NCBI GenBank assembly: GCA_036023115.1
Contig: JAYKKT010000089.1
Location: forward strand, 12,134,501 to 12,198,500
Source: Brasenia schreberi
Taxonomy: Eukaryota > Streptophyta > Magnoliopsida > Nymphaeales > Cabombaceae
DNA: 64,000 bases
Direction of reading: 5' to 3'
Shown here: positions 1 through 11,800 of the stretch, one piece after another
Layout: each line of letters begins with the position of its first letter
How positions within the stretch are numbered: position 1 is the first letter of the stretch
Program-made: the position numbers and the translations under genes
The notes under the pieces: model-generated
Told to the model about the DNA's origin: nothing
Database searches by the model: none
Seen by the model: the letters and a program-made list of their open reading frames with translations, nothing else

Positions 1-781
1 ATGTTCCATCCAATAAAGATATGTGATAAAAGATGATCAAATAGGAAGAGGAGAAGAAAATCTTAATAGATCAAGAGCACATGACAAGGAAGAGCTAAAA
101 GTGCCAAGAACATAACAGCAAAGCATTGATATGGACTAAGGACAAAAAATACCATGAAAAAGAGCAGATCAATACTTTCACAGTCCCGAGGAGAGAACCT
201 AGAAGGCTAGAAGCATCAGAAATACTTCCATATGTGACAGCGATTTTAAGGATTGTCATTTAAGAACAAAATGTTTTCATTTGTATTTGAACAAACCATA
301 AACTTAATTTTGCCCTACAAATCAAATCTTTCTCAATGCTCTGGTCTTTCAGCGAATTCCTTTCCTATTGGCCTTTGTTATAGCAAATTATATCTTTATC
401 ATTTACTACTGATATTTCGAACTAGAGCAATATCAAGATGTCCACATTTTCACGTAAGTTCTTTGGCCTAGGCATAGACTAATATAACTCTTGATTCTAC
501 CACTATTCAACAACACTCCAGCCCATGAAACAGAATAAAATCTACACCAACCTTTTGACACCAAATAAATTGTAGAATGAGCATTAGCATTGGCATTTCG
601 AAACACTTTCCAAACCAAATGCATTTCATGTATCATGACTCAGCTCTAGCTTCAGCGTGTTGCAACTTCATCCACCACAAACAAATCTTTTAGCAATTTA
701 GAAAAAATAAGAAAAAAAGGTCTTGTCCTAAGCCCTATCTATTTTAAGAGTTGTTTATGGGTAGTGAGTAAGCGTTTATAC
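1..781. other. NUP93 intron 13, left part
   Basis: AT-rich sequence without recognisable coding similarity on either strand. By position it is intron 13 of NUP93, interrupted by hAT-1 just to the right. It was searched for the missing NUP93 C-terminal exons and none was seen. Confidence 0.5.
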
Positions 782-1181
782 CTCTCGAGCAGTGTTATCC
801 ATATCGCACCGTATCGTACGATACGGGCGATACGCCCAGGGACCATTATATAAAGGGTCCTTGGCCAAACGTGGTTCTTTGCCTCCTTAGTGTTCAAGGC
901 TTCAAAAACGTGCACTACGGTGTCCGTGCAAACCTCCTAACTCGGATTTTGGTATATTTTTAGTATTTTTCTTCATTTTTTTTCTTTGTATTTGTTTTTT
1001 TTTTTGTTATTTGTATTTTTCTTTTTCTGTATGACAAAATATGAAGTTATTAAGTGTGTGGATATAATTTTTATTGCATTCATGAAGTGGGAGACACTTT
1101 ATTTGAGTGTTATTGAAGATTGAGGATTTACAAAATGCTTTTATTTTCAGGTTTTTTATTGAATTAAAGTGTTCAATTGAG

Positions 1182-4100
1182 ATGGCAGAAAGGGGTGGTA
1201 GAGACTCCCATTCTCGTTTTGATGATCCGGCATGGGTTGAAGGCTCCAGATTTAAGATAAGATGTTTATTTTGTGAGAGGGTGGTTAGTGGTGGAATTTC
1301 ACGGTTGAAACACCAAACAGGAACTAGGAAAGAAGTTGCTCCTTGCACAAACATAGTTAAAAGTTTGTCAGAGGGCATTAAATGGCAATGTCATCAAATG
1401 ATTGACAGTATACAGGAGAGGAGACAACAAAAATATGGTTTGAAGATGTTTGAAGAAGATGATGATGCTATTGGATTCACTGATAGTTTGCCTTCAGATG
1501 CCAAAACAAAGATTGGTAGTAGCAGTTCACGAGCACCTAGTAGAGAAAAGAGGATTGTTGAAGACTTTGGAGGTGGTAGAAGAGGAAGTTCGAAGGAGTA
1601 GAGGAAGAGTTGCTTCTAGCATACATTCATTTTTTCCTCCTACCACTACACCGGTTGCTCAACCTGGAATTCGTGTTGCTATGGCTTTAGAACAACTGCA
1701 TGATCAGACAGACCTTACAGTGGGGAGATAGTTTTATGATGCATGCATTCTATTTAATGCAGCAAACAGTTTCATTTTCATGCAATGGCAAATGCAATTG
1801 CTAACATTGGTATAGGATAGAAGATGCCCTCCTATCAAAAGTTGAGAGGAAATATCTTAGATAAGACCGTCATTGAAGTGCAAGAATATTGTTCGACTTT
1901 GAGAGAGTCATGAAAGAAGACAGGTTGCACTATCATGGCAGATGGATAGACAGATAGGCGAGGAAGGACCTTACTAAACTTTCTTATCTATTGTCCTAAA
2001 GGACTTATGTTTTTGATATCTCTAGACATGTCAAAGGAGAGGCACACTGTAGAGATCCTACGGCAAGAATTTGATAAAGTCATATGCGAGGTTGGCTAGA
2101 GAATGTAGTCCAATTGATTACACATAATGCAACTAACTACAAAGCAGTTAGGAAGAAGTTAGTTGATACATATAGGGCTTTCTATTAGACACCATGCGCA
2201 TACCATTGTTTAGATCTCATCCTTGAGGATATTGATGAGATGGATGAGATAAAGACAACAACTGAGTGTTTCCAAGATATCACAAAATTCATTTACAATC
2301 ATGCATTTGTTTTATGTATGACGAGGAGATATACAAAAGGTGCAGAGATTCTTCGAACAGTTGCAACTCGGTTTGCAACAAACTTCTTATCTATACAGAG
2401 TATTGTGAGACAGAAACAAGCATTAAAGAGAATGTTCTCCTCAGATGAGTGGCAATAATTTGCAGAGTTGCCTCAGAACAGAAGAAACCGAAAGTTGATT
2501 TTTGAGAGTCTTTAAGAGTACATTTTGGAATGCATGTGTTAGACTATTGAGGATTACATGTCCCTTAGTGAAGGTTTTGAGATTGGCTGATAGCGAGGAG
2601 AAACCATTTATAGGTTACCTTTATAAAGCCATAGATAGGGCAAAAGCTATGTCACATGGGTGCGGGTGCGGGATACGGTAAATTTCAAAAATTTTGGGTG
2701 CGGTGACACGGCTAGGGTATATAATATTATATATTATATATAATATTCAAGCTACATAAATCAATCATAATACAACTAGTATTTGCTAATTTTGGGTGCA
2801 CATAGGTATCAATTAGCAAGTTCCCTCATAATGATCTAAAACTTACAGTGATTTTACGAAATGAAAAATATCCAAGTTATGGATTCAAAGAGTTTCAAGA
2901 TCTTTTGTAGGATATAACATATACTAGTATTTGTGCTAGGATCCACTAGTGATGTCATACTCTTCTGTTCTATTGAGCTGGCAATCTTCCTGGTCTTTAA
3001 ATGTGTTTGGTGACAGAGATTATTCTGTGCAAAGGCATACAGTATGGAGTCCAATTGTTCGCACCCAAAATCATTTAAGCAACTTTATATTGTATAAAGC
3101 TATAATAGTAAGTACACAACTTTATATTAAAGCAAAACATATAAATGGTAAAAAACTACTAATTTCATCATAATACACAAATCAATCTTCATTATCCAGA
3201 CCCATTTATCCGTGAGTCACAAAAAAAATGCAATTTTTTTTTGCAAATTTTTTTTTGGACATGCGGCACCGACACGATGTCGGTGTCACACCAATGTCGG
3301 GGTCAACACTCCACCCCTTAGAAGTGTATGTGTGGCTTAGGGCAAAAGAAGCCATTAGAAATAATTTTAATGGAAAAAAGAGAAATTATGTACCCGTGTG
3401 AAAATTATTGATAATAGATGGAATAAACAATTGCATCAGCCTATTCATGCAGCAGCATATTATCTAAACCCATCATTTAGGTATTCAGTAAGCTTCAAAA
3501 GGGACGATAAGGTTAATCGAGGCATCATTGATTGTATAGATAGATTAGTCCCTGATGAGAGCAGAGCATATACTATACATCGAGAGATGGAGATCTATCA
3601 TAATGCTCTTCACTTGATGGGTTTGCTTGTAGCAATTCGCAACCGCACTACTATGCGTTCAGGTAAATTGTTTATCTTCGTATTTAAGTTTCTTAAATCA
3701 ATACATCTTATATTATTGTGGATTATGTCTCTAATGTTTGTCTTTTTCTACAGATGTTTGGTGGAATAGGTTTGGAACTGATTGCCCGAACCTTAAGGAT
3801 TTTGCAATCAAAGTTTTGAGTCAAACCTGTAGTGCAATTGGTTGTGAAAGGAATTGGAGTGTCTTTGAACACATCCATACAAAAAAGACAAACATTGCAT
3901 GGATTAATTTGAAAGGAACATAAGCCACTGAATGATTTAGTTTTTATTCGTTGTAACATGTGTCTTCGTGGAAGGTAATGTTGTATTACTTAGTACTTAA
4001 ATGTTCAATTCAATAAATTATTTGATTTCAATTGTTAATATTATTTACTAATTGCTTATCTTTCTTTGTTATAGGCAATTAAAAAAAGTAAATAGACAAG

Positions 4101-4351
4101 AAAGCCAATTTGATCCAATAAGTTTGGATAATTTTGATATATTAGAAGACTGAATTATAGAAGATAGTGAAGAAAATACCCTCCTAATTGAAGAAAACAT
4201 TGCATGGATTAATTTGGAAGGAACGCAACAGCAGTATCAAGGAGATGAAGAATTTGATTTTCAAGGAGAAGGTGTTGCTGCTGATGATGATGATCTTCAA
4301 CAAGAAGAAGATGAAGATTATTTAGTTGATGATCCTGATTACAATTCGTAA
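1182..4351 (+). pseudogene. Decayed hAT transposase of hAT-1
   Basis: Order of remnants: a BED-type zinc-finger segment from ATG 1182 to 1601 (DPAWVEGSRFKIRCLFC, then GGISRLKHQTG); a degraded central region 1800-2230; an RNase H-like part at 2240-2455 ([12 protein letters not shown]); the segment IDNRWNKQLHQPIHAAAYYLNP near 3400-3470; an apparent intron about 3664-3752; the C-terminal dimerisation block at 3753-3923 (WWNRFGTDCPNL, CERNWSVF); and an acidic tail ending at a stop at 4349-4351. Several in-frame stops, frameshifts and the 2647-3337 insertion break it. Such a transposase would cut and paste hAT ends; this copy cannot. Confidence 0.85.
2647..3337. mobile_element. 691-bp insertion inside hAT-1
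   Basis: The transposase reading is interrupted exactly here. The left side ends in the codons for AIDRAKA and the right side resumes the same domain. The direct repeat TAGGGCAAAAG flanks it at 2636-2646 and 3338-3348. The left end begins CTATGTCACATGGGTGCGGG; the right part holds a GC-rich inverted stretch around 3260-3310. No coding potential was seen. A 9-11 bp duplication fits a Mutator-like non-autonomous element, but the ends match each other only weakly. Confidence 0.7.
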
Positions 4352-4645
4352 AATGTAAATGTATTTTATTTTTTTTATTCAAAATATGTAAATTTGGATG
4401 CAATTGTTCAATGTTGAATGCTCAATCTGTACTAAACTTTGCATTATATGAATTTAAAGTAATTACCAGATTTTTCCTAATTTTTCGTGATTTTTTTCAT
4501 ATTTTTATCAATTTTTCTTATTTTTTAAATATTTTCCTATTTTTTAATATTAAAGTATGATACACTACGATATGATACGATACGCCCGTATCATGGAGCC
4601 CAGCAATACGTGATACGATACGTGTCAGACAACACTGCTCTCGAG

Positions 4646-5432
4646 CTTTTCCCTGTGGCAACTATAATCTTCTCCATGAATTTGTGAAAACATTAGGAGG
4701 GGTGACAAGAAGCAACTTATTGGCATATCACCTACCTACGTTAACAAAATTTTCCTCTAATGCCTTCCCTGTTCTGCTATAATCATTCACCTCCGGCTCC
4801 GACTCCTTAGCTACAGAAGTTATCTACACCCTCGGCCACCATATCCAAGTGTATGATTCATAATGCGTAGACACTGTAATCTAAATAATCACAGGTTTGA
4901 AATTACCTACGGCCACCATATCCAAGTGTATGATTCATAACGCGTATACACTGTAATCTAAATAATCACCATATCACTGTAATCTAAATAGCTAAAGAAG
5001 TTATCTACACCCTCAGCCACCATATCCAAGTCATAATGCGTATACACTGTAATCTAAATCATAGGTTTGAAATTACCTACGGCCACCACATCCAAGTGTA
5101 TGATTCATAATGACACTGTAATCTAAATAATCACCATACTCAAACCTGATATCTGCTTAAATAGCATATGAATTAGATATTCCAGAGTCTGGATACATAA
5201 ATACCAACAGCCGTTACATTTAGCAAAATATGAACAGCTATGGACTTCATATTTTTGATACTAACTTCAGTGCTTCCTCATTCCTACAAGGAGTTACATT
5301 AATTATCATCAATGATGTTGTGACTCATAGTGATTCACCTTCAATCAACTCTATATATTGATCTGTGTCGGGACAGAAGTGGATGAAAATGTTCTGGATT
5401 GGGGAAGACTGGTAGAAAATGTGTCTTCGTAC
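4646..5432. other. NUP93 intron 13, right part
   Basis: Non-coding sequence between hAT-1 and the donor site of NUP93 exon 13. It contains a degenerate tandem repeat at 4834-5140, listed separately. Confidence 0.5.
4834..5140. repeat. Degenerate tandem repeat, about four units
   Basis: The unit starts GGCCACCATATCCAAGTG, continues with GATTCATAATGCG and ends in CACTGTAATCTAAATAATCAC. It recurs at about 4834, 4910, 5017 and 5082, with unit lengths of about 65-110 bases because of internal gains and losses. It is non-coding. Confidence 0.75.
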
Positions 5433-8400
5433 CTGGCATCTGGCATGTATTTGTACGCCTCCAAAATATCATTACCAGCATGTATCAGCCCTGCAGTCTG
5501 ACTTTCACCATCCAATCTGCCGTGAATCAAAGCACAAATAGCTTCAGAAAGGCATTTGTTTATGGTCTCCAAAGCCGTTCCGAAAGCCCCAACCCTCTTT
5601 TGTATTTCCACGGACTGTAATAATTGAAAAGAAAGAGTTATAATTGGCCCAGAAACCAGAAAAGAACAGCAAAAGGTTCCAATCATTTTTAATGAAACAA
5701 GGAGTAAAACAAATTATAAGTTACAGCTACAAGAAGTCCTACTACTTTTATATGCTAAATGAAGCTTAATTTTACTGCATGCTCAAGCTAAGAACTAATA
5801 ATTCCCTCCCTCCCTCTCTGATACACACACACTAAGATTCACCTAAGGAACTGATTTCAGCAAGTCATGCCAGATTCCTGAATCCTCCCAAAATGAGTGA
5901 CCTAGTCGATACATTTTGACAACATTGTTGTATACAGACAAAGAAACTACATGACTATCATGATGATGAATATGTATATATATAAAATCATAATATATAA
6001 TTGATAACAACTCATAGAATCAACAGAAAATCTTGAGTTTCCATAAGCTATTGTTAACTAAAAAGTAAGAACCGGTTGGTGCTTAACAAAATATAACAAA
6101 ATTTATCAGAACAATGCTAGAAGTGTCTGACACCCCATCCATGTCAGTGCGGATGTTGCACTTGTCCTAAGCAACACTTCACATAAGTGACATAGTACAC
6201 GACTTTACAGACAACCAGAGAAAGACAATGCGATCTTGTTAGTTACTACAGAAATCAGTACGTACTTTATCATAGAGCCCTGTCTCCTGACATTGATGAG
6301 CAGCTTCAACCAAAAATTTCTGCCTTAAAGCGCTATCACTGTAAAATCGGCCCAATGCACCTTCCTCTCCAAATCCTCTTGCACCAAGCAGAAAAGCAAT
6401 ACCACCATCCCGCAGCAAGATCTCCGTAAGAAGCTGCTTTAACATCATATTTCTTTGTCTTTGTTGATCTGCATTACCACGTCCAATCCATGACAAGCGA
6501 CCACCACCCATTGCAGCAGCAGCTTGAGCAAAATACTCCAAAGCCAATGCTAGATCACCTTGGCGCAGATATAGAGAACCGTACTGCCGAATTATACTAG
6601 AAACTTCTGCTAATGCATCCATCATTCGTAGCTTTTGCCTGACCCCCACATCCTCAGAAAGAACCCCATGATCTGCTAATGCAATTGCAATATGCACAGC
6701 ATCTACATTGTATCCTTCATCTCCACCTTCTTGAAACAGGTATGACACTGCTGGAAGCAGCTGAATGCTTAAAAATAACATGTATGGATAAACCAGAGGA
6801 TCCTTTCCACTTTTAGTGTAATATGATGGTTCAAATTTGTTCAAGTACACTTGCAAATCGTCAAGCGTGTATGGCACCAAGCCATCACTTGGTACCAGGG
6901 ATGATGGACCAGTTGTGCCATCTCGTACTGCTGAAAGCATGAACCATAAGAAATCCTCTATTGTTGTGAAAAGTGATGAGAGATCTCGAAGCACCCTATC
7001 GATTTGACGCCGACAACCAGAGACCATAGCATAAAGAAGCAACTTTTTTTTGTCATAACCAGATCGGCCAGCTCGATCTCCTATTCTAAGCATCTTTTCA
7101 CACTCCTCAGATGCAGCAGCTGAAGTTTCAGAAGAAACTGAGCCTCCTTTCATAATCCATTCTGCAAGCTGCAACCACCAAAAAAGGTTATTTCTGACAT
7201 ACAAGAAAGTAGACGTTATGCTAAGTATGATACCTGAGAGGCAAATTGATAAGAAACTCTGGAAGACTGAGCAATATTCCTTGCCTCCTCATAATAGCCA
7301 GTTCTCAAGCAAAAGTAAATCTGCATAGATGGGAACTTCTGTGAATTTCAGAGAATCATAGAGAGAGAGAGAGAGGGTTGGCATTCCAAATGAAGTGAAT
7401 TAGATGCAGAAACAAATCTCCATAACTTTCTCTTCTTCACTCATTCGTTTATTGAATTTCAAGTTTCCACAGTCAATTGATATGAAGCATGCAAGTGGCT
7501 TCACTCATGTTTCATGTCACTTTCAATGAATGGAACATTCCAAGATCTTTTCAACATGCAATAATTTAATAACAAAAGAATCATTCAACAAGAACAAAGA
7601 ATTCAAGTTAAGATGTACACAAGATGAACAGAACCAGAAGGTAATATAGAAGTCAGCCTCTAAATATCATGAACAAAATACAGACCTGTTGCCAGGTTGT
7701 GTCAACAGGAGGCTGCCTACGTGTATCACCTGCATCAAAATCTAGCACACCATAATCCCTTAAACGTATCTGCAGAGTTCAGCAGAAAATGTTAATTAAG
7801 AAAATACTGAAGAAGTAGAAATTAATGCTAGATAGCTGGAAACCAACCCGAAGAAAAGCTCGCACTCTTTGTAAATTTCCCACTGCCCCACCAAGAGCAG
7901 CCTGCAATATAATAAGCAATATAAATGAACCAACAGAAAACCTGCAACTGAAGTGTGAAGAAGTTTAAGAAAGCAAGGATAGTATTCACTTCAAGCATGC
8001 TGCTTTCCAAGACCAGATTTAAAATTTCTAGGACTAAGTCTAAAAATATTTTGGCGTTCTTGGTCTCAATTTATGCTTTCTTGATTTCTACAAACTCACT
8101 CAAGCTTTTTCTTGCACTATTTTAGTTTTTACAGATTCTCAAAACTGGATACTAGGGGGTGTATCCTTGTACCTCAATCGGCTTGCAACAATCAACCTGC
8201 CGCACAAAAGACAACAAAGGAAACAATTGCACCCACCGACAACACAATTTTTCCTTTAAAAGATGGTACCTGAGCAGGATGCTTTTGGATAGTGTCCAGA
8301 ATATACTTCTCATGACCCCATTCTAGGTGCTGTCTTGCACCTATGACCAGAGACATTTTCCTGGAAACTTCATGTGGCCTTCTGGCATTCTCACCTAATA

Positions 8401-8756
8401 ATGTCTGAATCAAACATATCAACCCGCAAAATGAAGTTAGTCAAAGGAACTGTTACCAGTGCATATAAATCACCAAAACAGATGCATGATTATATGTATG
8501 TATATATGTATACACACACGGAAAAGTAGTAAATGTGCACACCCATCCATGTGTATATCTACTTAAGCATCTCAACCGTTTAATTGAAATAACCAATGAT
8601 GGAGATTTGAATTAAAAAAGTACCGACGTACTTTTTGTAAAATGCGTCATATGTAAATACTTTTTGTATCACCTCAACCATTCATCTCAAAGATCAACCG
8701 ACTGAGATTGTAAAGTAGACTTGAGCATGGATGGGTGTATGCTTAGATTTGAGCAT

Positions 8757-8823
<67 letters not shown>

Positions 8824-11800
8824 GAGAGAATTATATGAATGCAACAAGATTGTAAGATCCGATAGTCTCCAGTGGAAGTAGATGGAAATGGGTTAAATTG
8901 ATTGTTGAGCATGCTAAGATGTTAACCACACTCCAGACATCTTTAATTTAACCAAGAGAAAACTAAATTGAGTTGTGATTGAAGCATGTTAATCTTGTGC
9001 TATTGATGCAGAAACAAGAATACAGCTCAACTTGAACTGATAGTCCATGAAAGGAACTGGAATCATGCGGATGTTCAGGCAGTGTCTAAAGAGGAGATAA
9101 TTGTTGTTAGTAATATAGGTATGAATCAAACTTTATTCAATAATCAGATAATCCACACAATCAGCCACATAAGACTTGTTGTTTATTGAATACATTGTAA
9201 GTATTTATAAAGAGAAAGAGAGGAGTGAAAGCTAGCAACATTCAGTTGTTGGTTGTTGAAGATGGCCCAACAGCTATTAAAACAATCGTATATATCGAAA
9301 GTTTGTTTCAATCCTTTCTGTGTGAACCCGCACTGATTGTTTCAAAAAGAGAATATCCAACTATAGAGATTTGTTCCGAAGCTTAAGTCTTTTGATCTAC
9401 CTTACAACATACCTATAACAAAACTTATAGAATTAATATCGAATGAAGGTATTAATATCACATAACTCCAAACATGAAAACCCATATTTTCAAAGAAGTT
9501 TTTTAATGGAAAACATTGATCATCGAGGTAGGATTGTCAAATATAACAAATAATTTCAAGAATCACCACAAATTCGTGATATTACAATACAAAAAAGACC
9601 TTAGTATACCAAACAAGCTTTAAGACTAAGATCAAACCCGAGTTTTAAGAACAAACTCGAACCCAAATAACCTTTAAGGTTAAGCTCAAACCATCCAAAT
9701 TAATCAAACGCCAAGGCCCTTAAATAATTCACAACCTCAAACGTGATTCTATGAATTTAAAAATAAGACAATCCACCAAGATCAAAAAGATTTATAAACA
9801 TAATATTTTTCAAGAATATTTTCAACATAAAAACTCCGCCCATGTAAGGGATCATCACCCTTGCATTGCCGATCCCAAGCCCGGATAAAGGAGGACGGTT
9901 GTGTTAGGCTTTCGACAGCCAGCGTAAAATCTCATCGAATTTTTATAACATGGATTACAAAAATTATGAACATTGATTTGGGGCGTTCCCGCCTAGCGAC
10001 GTGCTGCAGAGCCCGAATGCAATAATAAGTAAGCAAGGGCCACTACATTTTCGCTCGAATGTAGTGAATCAATTGCAGAGAGGGTTCCCACATCATGGAC
10101 AGGTGTGGGTAAAGAAGTTAGTCCCGCTACATTCCCGTTTGAATGTAGTGAAAAAATTTTAGAGAGGGTCTCTGCATTTTGATTATGGACGGATGCGGGA
10201 GTAAGGAAGCTAGTCCTAGAATAATAAGATTCATATAGGTTCTTGAAATATTGGAACATTATCCGGTAAACTAATGGAGGTGGTAGATACTATGATTCAA
10301 AGAAAGATTCATATTCTATGTTTACAAGAGACAAAATGGGTTGGAGAAAAAGCAAAGGAGATAGAGGATAAAGTTTAAAATTATGGTACTCAGGTAAAGA
10401 AAAGGCTCGAAACGAAGTTGGTATTATCATAAATAAAGACTCAAAGGATAGTGTAGTAGACATACAACAATATGGTGACTGAATCATGACGTTGAAATTA
10501 GTGTTAGGAACAAAGGTTTTGAATATAATTTGTGCTTACGCAACCCAAGTAGGACTAGAAGATAGTATAAAGACAGCTTTTTTAGAAGAGTTAGATAAGG
10601 TGATTCAAAAGATTTCACAAAGGGAGATGATTTGTTTAGGAGGAGACATAAATGAAAATGTTGGTAAAGAGGCATTAGGATATCAAGGGATTCATGGAAA
10701 CTTTGGTTTTGGGGATATAAATGAGGAAGGTAGGGAGATTTTAAATTTTGCTATGGCATTTGATCTCTTTATAGTCAATATAATCCTCAAAAAATGAGAT
10801 AAACATTTAATTACTTATAAGAGTGGCTTATCACAAACACAAATTGATTACTTTATTTGTAGAAAAAAAGATAGAGTGTGTTGTAAAGATTGCAAGGTAA
10901 TTCTAGGAGAAAGCTTAACCACCCAACATCGACTTTTAGTTATATTTTACAAATAAAAAAATGGACAAAGAAGAAAAGAGTGTATCGAGCTATTCGGACT
11001 AAATGGTGGAACTTGGTGGTGGTGTACCGGTACAAAAAGAAGCTTGGTGGGGGAGTGAAGTAGTACAAAATAAAATCAAGGCAAAGAGGGCATGTTACAA
11101 ATTACATTATGCTAAGAAAACTAGTGAAACTTTAGAGGCTTATAAGAAAGCAAAAAAGGAAGCGAAAAAGGCCGTGAGTGAAGCAAAAGCTAAAATTTGG
11201 GAGGACTTATATAAAAAACTCAACTTAAAAGAGGGTGAAAGAGATATTTTTAGGATAGCAAGGGCTAGAGATAAGAAAACTAAAGATCTTAATTATGTTA
11301 GATGCATAAAAGACGAGGACGAAAAAAATCTAGTGGCAAATGATGATATAAGAAATAGATGGAAAAACTATTTTTATAATCTTTTTAATGAAAATAAAGA
11401 TGTTAGTATTAGCTTAGGAGAGTTAGCCAAATCAGAAAAGTATATAAACCACAATTTCTGCCAACGTATTCAAAAGAATGAAGTCAAAGAGGCTCTTATA
11501 CATATGAAGGGTGGTAAATCGGTAGGACCAGATAATATTCCTATAGAAGTTTGGAAAATACTAGGAGAAATAGGAATCACTTGGCTCACAAGACTATTTA
11601 ATGAAATATTGAAAAACCAAAAGATGCTCGAGGAATGGAGAGCAAGTACACTTATACCCATATATAAGAACAAGGGAGACATTCAAAATTGTGTGAATTA
11701 TCGAGGTATCAAGTTAATGAGTCATACTATGAAATTATGGGAAAGAATTATCGAATGTAGGTTAAGACAAGTATAAAGTACAACAGAAAACCAATTTGGA

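Larger units (their letters stand above)
790..4637 (+). mobile_element. hAT-1 DNA transposon with 8-bp target duplication
   Basis: Terminal inverted repeats start CAGTGTTATCC on the left and, read inward on the other strand, CAGTGTTGTCT on the right (9 of 11 match). The flanks carry a perfect 8-bp direct repeat CTCTCGAG at 782-789 and 4638-4645, the diagnostic hAT duplication. Next to both ends lie arrays of the palindromic motif GTATCGTACGATAC and variants. The body encodes a decayed transposase on the plus strand and contains a separate 691-bp insertion at 2647-3337. It sits in NUP93 intron 13, antisense to that gene. Confidence 0.92.

Noticed and set aside
10041..10150. CRISPR-like repeated hairpins
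   Set aside because: Only two units, within the leader of a plant LINE and repeated in its other copies.
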